A program made the translations under genes and the position numbers. From contig JAECZT010000007.1 in NCBI GenBank assembly GCA_020055645.1, forward strand, positions 124,001 through 188,000: DNA of 64,000 nucleotides. The letters run 5' to 3'. The stretch is from Tomocerus qinae. Its lineage: Eukaryota; Arthropoda; Collembola; Entomobryomorpha; Tomoceridae. Positions 30,740-42,671 of this stretch are shown here, in pieces (within the stretch, counting starts at the first letter, position 1; the number at the start of each line of letters is the position of its first letter). Under the pieces are notes generated by a model. The model ran no database searches, was not told the origin of the DNA, and saw only the letters and a program-made list of their open reading frames with translations.

Positions 30740-31854
30740 CGGGGTTTTGCTCTAACGACAGGGGGTGTTGTAAAGGATTTTGCAAAAGCCAAAAGTGTAA
30801 CTGCCTGAGTCTTGGGGAAGTTTGCAATGAAACCTCTCAATGTTGCTTTGGAGAATGTTCTGGCACTTGTAACTGCATTAAGTCGCCTTATCGTTACAAC
30901 TTGTTTTTCGATGCTTTACTTTACCAATGTTCTTCCGCAGATGATTGTTGTAGTAAAAACTGTGTAGATGGTGTATGCATGTCGTCCAACGAAGGTGGGG
31001 CTTGTGTGGATCATAATGACTGCTATCATGGATATTGTGAGGATTCTACATGTAAATGTTATCAAGTTGGAACATATTGTGACTCATCTTATTTTTGTTG
31101 CGAAGGGCATTGTGTGGAAGATTCTAATATTTGTACCTTACTACAAAGAGGATCGGATTGTGTTCTCAACAAAGATTGTTTCTCAAAAAGTTGTGTAAAC
31201 TCCATATGCGCATGCACAATAGAAACAGGTCTTTGTTCTGAAACGACAGACTGTTGTAAAGGGATTTGCCAAAACGGAATGTGTGTTTGCCTTGGACAAT
31301 CGGAAATTTGTAATACCCACAGAGAATGTTGTTCAGGAATATGCGATGGGGGTGAATGCGCATTACTGCATACAAATGAACCTTGCACTGATTCTAGAGG
31401 ATGTCGAAGAGGTTCTTGTAACGACGGTGTATGTTCCTGTACATCTTCGGGAAATTCTTGCTCTAAAAATACTGACTGTTGCAGTAAAAATTGTAAAAAT
31501 TTCGTTTGTGAGTGTAGTTTACCTTCAGATTATTGTTTAAATGACAGGGGCTGTTGCTACGGGACATATTGTCGCAATAAAAAATGCCAAACTTGCCAAA
31601 CTTTCGGAAAGACATGCCTTACGGACGAAGATTGTTGTAGCGGTTTGTGTTCACAAGGGACTTGTACCCAAATCTACTGTCATGGAGCAAATAAATCGTG
31701 TGGATATGATTGGCAATGCTGCTCTGATAATTGTAAAATAAGCGAAACATATGAAAGGGCATGTGATTGTGGAGAAACAAATGAAAATTGCTATGAAAAT
31801 GATGATTGTTGTAATGAATTTCAATGTGAAAATCATAAATGCCAACTAATATGA
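30577..31854 (+). CDS. Multi-repeat cysteine-rich secreted-type protein, second part (repeats 10-25)
   Basis: This open frame of 425 residues carries 16 more units, such as CIDSRGCCKGVCDDGKC and CSETTDCCKGICQNGMC, and ends with a shorter unit CYENDDCCNEFQCENHKCQLI (cited in parts: CYENDDCC, CENHKC) before a TGA. Units 13, 16, 22, 23 and 24 have longer or altered loops; a few units lost one cysteine (units 15, 17, 20). That level of drift with the scaffold intact suggests selection on the fold. AATAAA follows at 31886-31891, 32 bases after the stop, so the 3' end of the gene is here. It is the best host-gene candidate in the window. Confidence 0.8.
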   Translation: MARTGEHCIDSRGCCKGVCDDGKCTCLSPEKTCSEPEDCCSKNCSGGVCNCSPLTGFCSNDRGCCKGFCKSQKCNCLSLGEVCNETSQCCFGECSGTCNCIKSPYRYNLFFDALLYQCSSADDCCSKNCVDGVCMSSNEGGACVDHNDCYHGYCEDSTCKCYQVGTYCDSSYFCCEGHCVEDSNICTLLQRGSDCVLNKDCFSKSCVNSICACTIETGLCSETTDCCKGICQNGMCVCLGQSEICNTHRECCSGICDGGECALLHTNEPCTDSRGCRRGSCNDGVCSCTSSGNSCSKNTDCCSKNCKNFVCECSLPSDYCLNDRGCCYGTYCRNKKCQTCQTFGKTCLTDEDCCSGLCSQGTCTQIYCHGANKSCGYDWQCCSDNCKISETYERACDCGETNENCYENDDCCNEFQCENHKCQLI

Positions 31855-31885
31855 CAAACAAATTTTTTGAAATATCTTATCAAAT

Positions 31886-31891
31886 AATAAA
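31886..31891 (+). promoter_or_regulatory. Poly(A) signal AATAAA
   Basis: Canonical hexamer 32 bases after the stop codon of the cysteine-repeat gene, followed by T-rich DNA. Confidence 0.6.
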
Positions 31892-31894
31892 ACA

Positions 31895-32261
31895 ATTTTT
31901 AATTTATTATTTCTACCATTTTTTATATGTTTCTTATATATTACCAGTGAACCCAGCTAAGGGGCAAATCTAGCTTTCAAGAGAAATTCAGCAGGCCACC
32001 TATCACATCACAGTAATAAAAACAATTCCGAAAACATCCCATTAGGTTATTATGTACCTTTGTAAATACAAAGTGTATTTAAATTAAGGCTGCCAATTAA
32101 CCCGTCTTTATTTTAATGTAATTTGTCAGTAAAAAGTAGACGTCATTATTTTTAAAATGTTGTCATTATCTTTAAATGAAATTGTCTTTAAAAATTAAAG
32201 CAAAATGGCAGTAAATAAATGAAAGTTGGTAGTAAAATGAAAGTTAACTATTTGGGGAAAT
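31895..32261. other. Unassigned AT-rich DNA
   Basis: Nothing recognised; short attgtctttaaa-type motifs recur near 32150-32200. Confidence 0.4.
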
Positions 32262-32622
32262 CTCTCTTAACCTTTTACTTATTTTATCGTAGGCTTGTAT
32301 TCTATTGTTTGGTTATAATTCTTAAAGGTTATCTGGCAGTTTACCGTATTGTGGGTTTGCTTAATGTAAGTTGTTTGGATATTCGTCAAAGGTCTTAGAT
32401 ATATTTGTATTGTATTTCTATTGTGTTCTTTGTCTATTTATTATACGAAGTTATTTGGTATTCATTCTTTATTGTAAAAAGGACTCGTGTGAGGGTTATT
32501 GATAACCCTAAAGTGACGCTCTCCGTGTTGGGTTGCCTTTAACCACTAAGCATTTAGCACAGCAGCCAGGTTAAGAGCATTTGCGAGAAAAATAGCCTTA
32601 TACCTTACCGTCAGTCGTTACA
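32262..32622 (-). mobile_element. LTR-like dispersed repeat R2, copy 3 (fossil, partial)
   Basis: This is the reverse complement of about 17773-18072, ending at the same TGTAACGAC terminus (complement of gtcgttaca near 32614-32622). Only the first third of the repeat is present. Confidence 0.6.
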
Positions 32623-33919
32623 GCACAAAACTTCGAAATTTTAATTTTCAGACCACAATGTACACAAAACTTCGAAATTTTAATTTTCAGACCAAGCCTT
32701 GGTAATAATAAAGTATATACCGACAAATTACATTTGACGAAAACTGATAAGTTTGATTGTTTTACTGAAAAATTACATTAATAATTTACTGACTGAATAT
32801 TAAATTTAAAGACATGTTCTTTTGTTTCAAAGACAAAGTTATTAAAGAAAATTTACATTATTTTAATGTCAAATTCCATTAAAATAATCCCAATTTTTTA
32901 ATACTCCTTAAATTAATATACTTTTGTTTTCTACAGTGGTTGGTAAAATTAGCTGCAGCCCCAACTTCCTGATAAAAATAAAAAACTACACCATAATAGG
33001 GAAATTTATTTTTATCACCTGTAGATCGTAGCATAGCAATACAGAGAAAAATGAAAGACTCCATTTTTGAAAAAAACTCCCACAATGTCACCAAACAGCT
33101 CCCTTTTTAAATCAAAAAATTAAGATTCCCCGTGAGATTTTTTGAAAAAGCTACAAACCCCATGAGTCAACTTACGAATAAATATTTTTATAGAATAAAT
33201 AGTGGCTCCCAGTACTGTTATTTAATTCTAAAAAAATATGTCCCAACTGGCGCAAAGGAATCAAGAGGGTAGTAAAAAGTATACCCAGCTCTACTAAAAA
33301 ATGTTGAATATGTTTGTCGATACAGCAGAGCCAATTTGGACTAGAAATTTCGTTATGTTATTTAATACGCACATTACGATCCCATTCGCTATTCATTTCT
33401 ATTCGATCCCCACCAACCATTCAACCTTCTTATGTAAATTAAGGTACTCAAAAGTGTTGCAGTCAGCACTTGCGTTACACATGGCGGATTGAGTTTTGCG
33501 TTGCGTAATATATGCAGGTTCATTAGGTTCTCCCTACCGAGGTTGGTAGTATTTCCACCTATTTATTGTGCATCTAATGGTTATGGTATCTATAATACCA
33601 CAATCTATTTATAATATTACACAATTTCATTCATAGACTATTAGACATGCAAAAAAATTTCTGACACATTTCCATGATGCATCTCCTTCAGAATTTCTAA
33701 ATCAGCTAAAGGAACAAAAACTTCTCATAAAGGTAACATAAAGTTGACGTAATAAAAAGGGTTTTAGTTTAAGATTTCCTGTTAACAATCTGGTCTTCTA
33801 GGATATTGCTGACGCGACAAACCAATTGAATGGAAATGTCAACCGTTTGAAGCCGCAGGAAAGCAAACAAGTATTCAAAAATTATTAGATATTTATAACC
33901 GAGATAACCGAGAGATAAC
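32623..33919. other. Unassigned DNA
   Basis: A short direct repeat (aaaacttcgaaattttaatt) occurs twice near 32625-32690. No gene is seen. Confidence 0.5.
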
Positions 33920-35495
33920 GAGAACCACAATTTTTGTGGGTCCTTAAACTTTGCCATTCAATCTTAATGAGAATTGCTGGTGGCTAGTAATACTACTAAA
34001 AACTAAATAAAAATAGTTTCAACCAGTTCCAGTTTCGATCAAAAATTATTTAATTCTTAGGAGAAGCTGACACACATTTTCATTTTCCGAGAACCAACAT
34101 TTTTGTGGACCATTAAACCTTGCCATTCAATCCAAATGAGTATTGCTAGTGTCTAGTAATACTAGTTAGGACTAAATAAAAATAGTTTCAACCAGTTCCA
34201 TAGTTTCGATAAAAAATTATTTAATTCTTAGGAGAAGCTGACACAATTTCATTTTCCGAGAACCAACATTTTTGTGGACCCTTAACCTTGCGATTCAAGG
34301 TATTGCTGGTGTCTAGTAATACTAGTAAGGGTTAAATAAAAATAGTTTCACCCAGTTACAGTTTCGATCAAATAATATTTAATTCTTAAAGGAAGCTGAC
34401 ACAAAATTTCATTTTCCGACAACCAACATTTTTTTGGGCCCTAGAACCTTGCCATTCAATCCAAATGAGTATTGCTAAAGTCTAGTAATACTAGTTAGGA
34501 CTAAATAAAAATAGTTTCAACCAGTTCCATAGTTTCGATAAAAAATTATTTAATTCTTAAAGGAAGCTGACACCAAGTTTCATTTTCCGACAACCAACAC
34601 TTTTTTGGGCCCTAGAACCTTGCCATTCAATCCAAATGAGTATTGCTAGTGTCTAGTAATACTAGTTAGGACTAAATAAAAATAGTTTCAACCAGTTCCA
34701 TAGTTTCGATAAAAATTATTTAAATCTTAGGAGATGCTGACACACAATTTCATTTTCCGAGAATCAACATTTTTATGGGTCCTTAACCGTTAACATTGAG
34801 TATAGCTGGTGACTAGTAGGACTAGCAGGGACTAAATAAAAATAATTTTACCCAGTTCTATAGATTCGATCGAAAATTATTTAATTCTTAGTGGATACTT
34901 GAACACAAAATTTATTTTTTCAAGAACAAATAATATTGTAGGCCCCTAAAAATGCCATTCAATCCAAATGAGGTTTGGATGCGATTGATAGGACAAGTAG
35001 GTACTTGACAAAAGTAGTTTCAACCAGTTCTGCAGTTTCCATCAAAAATTATTTATTAGCAGAAGCTCATACACAATTTTCCGAAAACCAACAGTTTTGT
35101 GGGCCCTTAAATCTTACCATAGTTTCGATCAAAAATTATTTAATTCTTAGTGATTACTAGATTACAAATTTTCATTTTTCTAGAACTAATAATATTGTGG
35201 GCCCTTAAACCTTTTAATTCAATCCAAATGAGGACTTGAGGTGATTGATAGGACTAGTAGGTACTTGACAAAAATAGTTTCAAACATTGCTACAGTTTCG
35301 ATCAAAAATTATTTATTTCTTAGAAGAAGCTGCAAAGGAATGTGAATTTCCAATAACTAAAATTTTTGTGATCGCTTAACCCTTTCAATTCAATCCAAAT
35401 GAGAATTGCTGGTGACTGTTAAGACTTGTAGGGACTAAATAAAAAGTTTCAACCAGTTCTATAGTTTCGTTTTAAAAAAATGTTGACCGGAAGTC
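33920..35495 (+). repeat. ~170-bp satellite, segment 1
   Basis: About nine diverged monomers, recognisable by ttgccattcaatccaaatga, tagtttcaaccagttc and tcgatcaaaaattatttaat. Spacing of the ccagtt block is mostly 160-173 bases. The array is interrupted at about 35496 by PLE copy 3 and resumes after it. Confidence 0.92.
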
Positions 35496-36028
35496 AAATA
35501 TCCTCTCGAAATCATATGCCAAAATAACTATGCTGTTAGGTCTAAATATTGTGTGCGACGCGTTTCAATTTATTTCATCAGGCACTATATCGAAAGATAT
35601 TATTACATACATTACATTTTGTATAGTATTGATTTAGATAAGTATAAGTCACTTATTGGATATCATTGTACATAAAAGCATTTGCCATTAGAATTGAGTT
35701 ACCTTAATTTACAGTTTTATTACACTTGGCAGCTATTTTTTGGTCGGTTGCTTAGTTTTCATTGAGCTTTATGCACTAATGACAATCGAATAGTCTTACA
35801 TTAGTAGTCATATTTACAAATACATTATTGGTATAATTACTAATAATATTGTTAATTATAAGATTATTACATACCTCATTTGATACTCAAGAAGCTTGGA
35901 ATAGTTAAACCGTTACAATTTTAGTTATAAAATAATTGCAACAGATATTTTTAATTAAAAAATTTTTTGTTTTGCTGTTGTGAATCCTGCTGCAGTCTTT
36001 ATCTGCCTGCAGAAGCCAAGTGAATGAA
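35496..36028 (+). repeat. PLE-3 inverted terminal repeat, left
   Basis: Pairs with 43972-44290. Shared blocks include catatgccaaaataactatg, gcgacgcgtttcaatttatt, ttacacttggcagctatttt and agaagcttggaatagttaaa. Two extra segments at about 35590-35700 and 35785-35878 are absent from the right copy. Confidence 0.9.
35553..35585 (-). ncRNA. Hammerhead ribozyme-like motif, left repeat (sense to the PLE)
   Basis: Read on the minus strand: helix I strand gtgc, core CTGATGA, a 3-bp helix II (aat-aa-att), GAAA, a palindromic helix III region (acgcgt), the cleavage-site C of GTC, and the second helix I strand gcac. All conserved core bases are present. Short palindromic helix III is a known feature of PLE hammerheads, which are thought to work as dimers. 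It lies near the 3' end of the element relative to the RT. Confidence 0.85.
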
Positions 36029-36149
36029 CTCGCGGTACTACTTTTTGCCGCTTCTTGGTTTACATAAAACTCTATATCTGTGTATTCTTCCTAAATGGTT
36101 TGGTCAATCTGAGAATGCTATATACCTTTTTAGACAATGTAAAATATAA

Positions 36150-36343
36150 CTATTTACATAGGTAGTTACTTAATGAGTTTATTTTGGTATATGCTATTAT
36201 AATTTCTAGATTACTTATGAATTCAGTATACCTTATATCCTTACATTTATTGAGTTGAGAGAATAGTGTCTCTTTTACAATGTTACCTACGTTAACAATA
36301 TTCTTATAAAATGGAACTACGATATAAATCTTACTAATAAAGT
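36150..36343 (-). pseudogene. PLE-3 RT C-terminal part
   Basis: The minus-strand translation (FISKIYIVVPFYKN, then VKETLFSQLNKC and IIAYTKINSLSNYLCK) aligns by eye with the C-terminus of PLE copy 1 (LIFPFYNC, IEELKKCV, IAYCKMNNLLNYTKW). It marks the end of the RT protein. Confidence 0.75.
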
Positions 36344-36424
36344 TACCCGTCCTACGGACGGGGTAGTAACAGAACGGTTGCATTCCTTAAAAATTTTCTA
36401 AATTTCCACGTGTAAAATTGGTAA

Positions 36425-36935
36425 AAGTTATGCTGGTCAATGTGGAGTGATGTGTGGAGTAGAATATGGAGTAAGTATGAAGTACAATATGGAGTAAGTA
36501 TGGAGTACAACATGGAGTTAGTATGGAGTACAACAGGGAGTAAGTATGGAGTACAACAGGGAGTAAGTATGGAGTACAACATGGAGTAAGTATGGAGTAC
36601 AACATGGAGTAAGTATGGAGTACAACATGGAGTAAGTATGGAGTACAACATGGAGTAAGTATGGAGTACAACATGGAGTAAGTATGGAGTACAATATGGA
36701 GTAAGTATGGAGAAGTATATGTTGTAAGTGTGGAAAAGAATATGGATTAAATGGGGAGTAAAATATGGAGTAAGTGTGGAGTAGAATATGGATTAAATGG
36801 GGAGTAAAATATGGAGTAAGTGTGGAGTAGAATATGGATTAAATGGGGAGTAAAATATGGAGTAAGTGTTTAGTAGATTATGGAGTAAGTGGGGAATAGA
36901 ATATGAAGTAAGTGTGGAGTAGAATGTGGAGTATT
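36425..36935 (+). repeat. Tandem repeat, 23-bp unit
   Basis: Copies built from tatggagtacaacatggagt plus a few bases; from 36720 onwards variants with gtgtggagtagaatatgg. Confidence 0.92.
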
Positions 36936-36984
36936 ACATAGATTGGTGTAATGAGTATTATTCTCAGGGGAACGCTAAGTTACC

Positions 36985-37790
36985 CCCTTGAAATTGCCAG
37001 TCAAAATTAAACCTGCCGTTCACTTGCCCATCAAACATCTACTTGCCGTCCACTTGACCATCAAAAATCCACGTCTTCCACCTGCCCATCAAACATCTAC
37101 CTGCTGTCAACTTGACCATCAAACATCTTCCTGGTGTCAACTTGACCATCATACATCTACCTGCCGTCCACTCGACCATCAAGCATCCACCGGTCGTCTA
37201 CTTGCAAATCAAACATCTACCTGCCCTCCACTTGCCCAACAAACATCTACCTGAGACGTCCACTTGCTCATCAAACATCCATCTGCCGTGTTGTTACCCG
37301 TAAAAATTCTCCGTGCTCTAAAATTACACGAGAATATTTTACCTGCCGTGTTACCCGCCTATAGGTTATATACTGTTTGTTAGTTCTATAGGCTGTAAAA
37401 TTACTTTGTCAAAGTCCTACAGGTTTTAAAATTAGCCGTAAAAATTCCATCTGCCGTAACATTACCCGTCAAAATTCCACCTGCCGTACAATTACCCTTC
37501 AAAATTCATCCTGCCATCCAACATAGCAAAAATTTACTTGCCTTTTTCTTCCCCATCAAAAATTTACCTGCCGTGATGTTCTCTCTTAAATTCTACGTAC
37601 TTTAAAATTACCCCGTCAAAACTACGTGCTTTTAAATTACCGTTTCAAAATTCTAAATGCTGTAAAATTACCCTGTCAAAGTGCTAACGCTTTAACATTA
37701 CCCGTTGAAGTTCTACCTGCCGTGAAATTACCCTTCAAAATTCCACCTTCCCTGAAATTACCCATCAAAATTAAGCCTGCCGTCGATGAG
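36985..37790 (+). repeat. Tandem repeat, about 30-bp unit, two sub-families
   Basis: 37000-37290 uses ccatcaaacatctacctgcc; 37300-37790 uses aaattacccgtcaaaattct with ctacctgccgtg. Degenerate. Confidence 0.85.
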
Positions 37791-38264
37791 AGTTGGTACA
37801 TATGTAGTGTGATCTCGGCTTTCGTATAGTTGTAATTGGTCTCCCAGCTACATAGAATAAATAATTTTATATTATACCCTATTGGTAGATCTAATTTGAT
37901 ACTTACTTATACAGTAGTTGCCCAATTGATTGCCTTCTTTTACAGCTTATCTAATTAAAAGAGATATTTCATTGTATATTGCATAACTTGTTTGTCAATC
38001 GATTAAAGTTTTCCCTACTGACATTTTAAAAATTATTTAATTGGTTTTGCACAACTATATTAACTTTAATTATTTTTTGCCTTGTATGGTTGGTTTTTTG
38101 CAAATTAAAATATCATGTAGTGTGGCATGAGTTTGTTAAGGTATAAATATGTTCAATGAAATTAAATTAAATTAGTTATATGCAATGTAGTAAGGTTTAG
38201 TTTAAAAAAATTACAACTGATTTCCGCTCGCGCCGCAATGTCTAATAGAAATTATGCAGTCGGG

Positions 38265-38700
38265 TGTCAGGTCTTGTGTTATTGGGTGTCGGGTCTTGTG
38301 CTAATGGGTGTCGGGTCTTGTGCTAATGGGTGTCGGGTCTTGTGTTAGTGGGTGTCGGGTCTTGTGTTAGTGGGCGTCGGGTCTTGTGTTAGTGGGTGTC
38401 GGGTTTTGTGTTAGTGGGTGTTGGGTCTTGTGTTAGTGGGTGTCGGGTCTTATGCTAGTGGGTGTCGGGTATTATGCTAGTGGGTGTCGGGTCTTGTGTC
38501 GTCGGGTCCCATGTAGTCGGCTGTCTCAATGGTGGTGTCAGACCCTATGTTGTTGGCGGTCAGGTTTGTGGGTGTCGAGTCCTATGAGGTCGGCTGTTGT
38601 GTAGGTCGCTGTCGGGTCCTATGAGGTCGGCTGTCGTGTTGGTGGGTGTCGGACCCCATGTGGTCGGCTGTCGCGTCATTGGGTGTGATGTTCCGTATAG
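38265..38700 (+). repeat. Tandem repeat, 22-bp G/T-rich unit
   Basis: Copies of gggtgtcgggtcttgtgtta, regular to about 38510 and then degenerate. Its GGGTGTCGGGT core resembles the repeats in the ends of the foldback element at 45073-48548. Confidence 0.9.
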
Positions 38701-39009
38701 TCGGATGTCGTGTTTGTGGGAGTCGGGTCTAGCCTGGATCTGTCACTTCCGTTAGCGACGGCTAATGGAAAAGTGAGACTTATGGTAAAGGGAGGACTAT
38801 ACTGTTGCTGTATCGTATGTATTGTTTGATCCTTCATAATACACAGGATAGTGCCGTGTGCAATGCCATAAGAATAAAAGTTTCGTACCGTGTGTAGATG
38901 TGACAAAACTGCATTTTAAGTAAGTAAATATTTACATTTAACATTGTATTCTATAGGTGTAATACCATATTCGTTCAGAATATTGGGATTATGTAGCCTT
39001 AGATTGTCT

Positions 39010-39440
39010 ATGAGAAGTCCTTTTTAGCTCGCCTGATAAGGCAGCTTATAGAATCGCACAGTCCGTCCGTCCGTCCATCCGTGCGTCCGTCCGTTTACAC
39101 GATAACTTTTAAAGACATTGATGGATTTCAACTAAACTTGGCAAAAACATTGCCTATGGACCTGTGACAAAGCCTACTGAAAATGGGCCACATTGGTCCA
39201 CAGGTTGCAGAGATGACGCGCGCGCACTTTGTCTTCATTTTGATAGTCAAAATGAAAATGTGACATTAAATGAACATTAAAAGTTCAAATGTGCTTCCTA
39301 TGGATTGTTAACGGGATAGTACAAAATATTAAATGCCGCTTCGACCAAATTTTAGATTTTATAATAAAGTAAATAAAACCGAAAAATACCTATTATAGGA
39401 CGGAAATAAATCAATTTCGCATTTATATGCAAATAGATAG
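39010..39440 (-). repeat. Dispersed repeat R1, copy 2, with CGTC microsatellite
   Basis: Inverted relative to 7440-7835 with matching ends (tttttagctcgcctgataag) and a gtccgtccgtccgtcc tract. Confidence 0.75.
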
Positions 39441-39464
39441 TTAAATTTATATTTTTGGAATTTC

Positions 39465-39935
39465 TTTTCGTTATGATAGCCAACATTAATCAATTTTGAT
39501 TTTCTGTTGATTTTCATAGTCAGCAATTACCTTTTTTTGATTTTCTATTGATTTTCAAAGTCAGCAACTACCTATTTTGATTTTCTATAGATTTTCATAG
39601 TTAACAATTATCAATTTTGATTTTCTGTTGATTTTCATAGTCAACATTAATCAATTTTGATTTTCTGTTAAATTTCATAGTCAACATTAATCAATTTTGA
39701 TTTTCTGTTGTTTTTCATTGTCAATCTTAATCTATTTTGAGTCTCTGTAGATTTTCATAGTCAACAATTATATATTTTGAGTTTCTGTAGATTTCCATAG
39801 TCAACAATTATATATTTTGAGTTTCTGTTGATTTTCATAGTCAACAATTATATATTTTCGATTTTCTGTTGATTTTCATAGTCAATGTTAATCTGCTTTG
39901 GTTTTCTGTTGACTTTGATGGTCAACATTCATACA
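39465..39935 (+). repeat. Tandem repeat, about 40-bp unit, about 11 copies
   Basis: The unit contains ttttgattttctgttgattt and catagtcaacattaatcaa. It abuts repeat R1 at the same end where a minisatellite abuts the other R1 copy. Confidence 0.9.
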
Positions 39936-39949
39936 TTTTGATTTTGATA

Positions 39950-41480
39950 CTCAATATTAACCAATAGAAATATTTCTATTATTCTACTAAAACTGTGTAC
40001 ACGGTCCCCTTCACTCAGGCGAGCTTCTGTTACGGCTTGCCGTAGGTTTTTAGGAGTTAGAACTGTTTTTCGTGTAACCATGCTTAATTTTTCTTTACAG
40101 GCTTCTAATATATGCTTTGGGTAACCCCTTTCCACAAAATTCAACATTTCTTTATCTATCTCTGATTTTGCCTTTTCTCTATTAGATGTGCATTTAATTA
40201 TGCGAATTCCAGCTGAATATGGTAGTGATTTCATTACATGAGGTGCATGACTAGAAAAATAATGAAGATATTTATGTTTGCTCATAGGTTTCCTGAATAT
40301 TTTTGTCTCTATTTCATTACCCCCATTTAATGTTACTTTTAAATCTAGGAAGTTTTTTTCCGTTTCGCTGTACTCGTATGCAAACTTTAAAAAGTTGTGA
40401 ACAAACAAGTTACTTAGATAAGATTCGTAGTCATTTATATTCGTAACATCAATGATTAGAAATATGTCGTCAATAAACCTGGGTCTGAATATTATTTCTG
40501 GTTTATTTAAAAATAATGTTTCAATCTCTCTAGCAACTGTGATGTTACTTATTACTACACTAGAATTATATCCCATTGGGACTCCTCTAAATTGTTCAAA
40601 ATATAAGTTCTAAAACTCGATGAAATTAAAATCTAAACTCCAATGTAATAGTTTTTTAAGCTGTGTGTTAGTTAGCTTAACTGGTGCGTTAATTATGTCT
40701 CTGAATTGTTCATATGCTTCTATACAGTGCTTTTTGCATATATCCATAGGTAGGTTTGGATATAATGACTCAATGTCAGCGGTGACTAGTAAATATTTAC
40801 TATCTTGCTTTAGATTAACTTCATTTAGTCATTAACTGATTTGTGTCGAGAAGTACATCTGGCATTTGATTCATTACTGGCTGTAGGATAACGTCCACAA
40901 TTTTACTTATATTTCAATTGCAGCATTTAACATTACTACTAATGGGTCTGCCTAACGGAAAGTCAGTATAATTCTTGTGTACTTTAGGTAAAATATAAAA
41001 ACGTGCAACTTGTCTATAATTTGTTTTAATTTAAACTCAGGTGGCATATATGTATTATTACTAAATACATAGTCAATTAGGCTTTCTGTTTTAAAAATAA
41101 AATGTGCCTTAGTAGATGGTTTGTATGTGCTAACGTTATTTAATTGTCGTAGCACTTCATTATTATAATCTTCTTTATGCATTACACAGATTCCCGCATT
41201 TTTATCTGCAGGTTTTATAATTAAATTATTTTGTAATTGACAATTTTTAAAAACATTAATAAAGTCGTTGGAAATAATTTACATTTCCTAATTTTACTTT
41301 TCATCTTACCAACTAAATTTTTATGTAGTCTTTTTGTTCGGAAATAATATTTCCTCGTCATTACTGTGTCTATTTCCTTATCCTCGGTATCTTGAAAGTG
41401 AGCTCTCCAACCAATTTTTCACATACCTTCTTCACAGCACTTTTCAACTATGACAAATAAATAATTAAGGCTGAAAATTG
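39950..41480 (-). pseudogene. PLE-3 reverse transcriptase, main part
   Basis: On the minus strand a KEDYNNEVLRQLNNV block (near 41182-41130), then a KIHK-like region near 41000, then MGYNSSVVISNITVAREIE from 40576 (motif B) and RFIDDIFLIIDV near 40490-40450 with the Asp pair are seen. FLDLKVTL and the PLE block KPMSKHKYLHYFSSHAPHVM follow. The 215-residue stretch from 40576 is open. It corresponds block by block to PLE copies 1 and 2. Broken upstream of 40576. Confidence 0.85.
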
Positions 41481-42373
41481 CAATAATAAGCTAAGGCAAA
41501 TAATAATAATGAAAAATATTATTATCAGGAGCTAGGATCAGGTGGGTGCGAGGTTTAGGCAGGACTATGTTAGCATAAATAGGATGATTGGTAGGAGCTA
41601 ATGCGTGCAGGAGTCAGAGTTGACAATTCCCTATGCTAGCAGTAAGGAAGGTATGCTGGAAGATAGAAAAAGGAATGATATTGCAGGTGAGAGGAATGAG
41701 GTACACACAACACACGATAATTTACAGGGTGTAGCAAGAGGAACGGATATTATTTTGTCATTGAAGAACTTGGACAATAATAATATAATACAATGACTCT
41801 AACTACTACTAACAGTAATTACTAACTAAATACTAATTAATGAACTAACTTACTAACTAAATCTAACTTAACCACTAAATAATCTTAAATAACTGAAAGG
41901 TAAACTTAAGACCAGTTGACTTAGTGCAACTTCACATAAGCTGGAAAATTGGGGTGACCCGAGCTGATTGACTTCGCAATCTCCAAAAGGCAGCCGAACT
42001 AGTATCGAAAGATACTTCTTGGCGATAGAAAGATCCTCAGAGCTCGAAGGCTTTTATAACCTTCGAATTCCTTTGTCTTTTGACCCCGAATAATTAGATG
42101 CAAGGCTCTAATTAATATTTAATTTTTAGGGATTAAAATAGAAAACATAATATATGGGGTCTTATGGCCCGATGCTGCTTGCATCTTATTGACCCTTAAT
42201 TTTCCTAAATAATATTTAGGAAAATTAAGTGAAAGGAATTTAGGGAGCAACGGGACTTTTTTGACAAAGGACAATAGGGATTAGGTAGGTAGCATCTAGT
42301 TCTTTAGTTACATAAATATACTTATAGCTAGGTCGGTGCATGAACAATTCTAACGGTACTTTAGGCATGCAAA
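41481..42373. other. Spacer within PLE-3
   Basis: No protein homology seen. An AT-only palindrome (aataatatttaggaaaatta region near 42205-42230) and an actaacta-rich stretch near 41800-41880 occur. Confidence 0.4.
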
Positions 42374-42667
42374 CTACAAACAAACTAGCTCTAGGTGCTG
42401 CTCTATGCGCATTAGCATAAACAGCTCCAGATTATACAAAATAAGTACAACCACACACGGTTGTACCTTATACAAATTATCGTAATTTGGTGGTTGAACA
42501 AAACTAAATTTCATTCCTAAAGTTAACATAATTACTAAATTATACAGTTTAAATAATTGGTTTTGTTGCTGTGTAGTTGGATATTTTGACATAAATGTAT
42601 CTTTCATATTTACAAATCTTCTGCATTTCTTTTTAGACTCTAATGGTGTGTTCAACTCTAATGGCAA
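42374..42667 (-). pseudogene. PLE-3 upstream ORF fragment
   Basis: A 97-residue minus-strand ORF (MPLELNTPLESKKKCRRF, KDTFMSKYPTTQQQNQLFKL). It lies just after the Asn-rich ORF in the direction of transcription and may be its continuation or a separate piece. Not recognised. Confidence 0.35.
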
Positions 42668-42671
42668 TATC

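Larger units (their letters stand above)
36344..39950. other. 3.6-kb tandem-repeat block interrupting PLE-3
   Basis: Between the two RT parts lie four tandem arrays and one dispersed repeat, listed separately. The left edge has a near-palindrome (cccgtcctacggacggg at about 36347-36363). I could not find a convincing target duplication, so whether this is one insertion or several is unclear. Confidence 0.7.

Noticed and set aside
36352-36674. ORFs with LYSILTPCCTPYLLHVVLHT repeats
   Set aside because: Translation of the 23-bp tandem array on the minus strand.
36344-39950. One clean transposon insertion in PLE-3
   Set aside because: No matching duplication or inverted ends were found at the two edges; several events are more likely.
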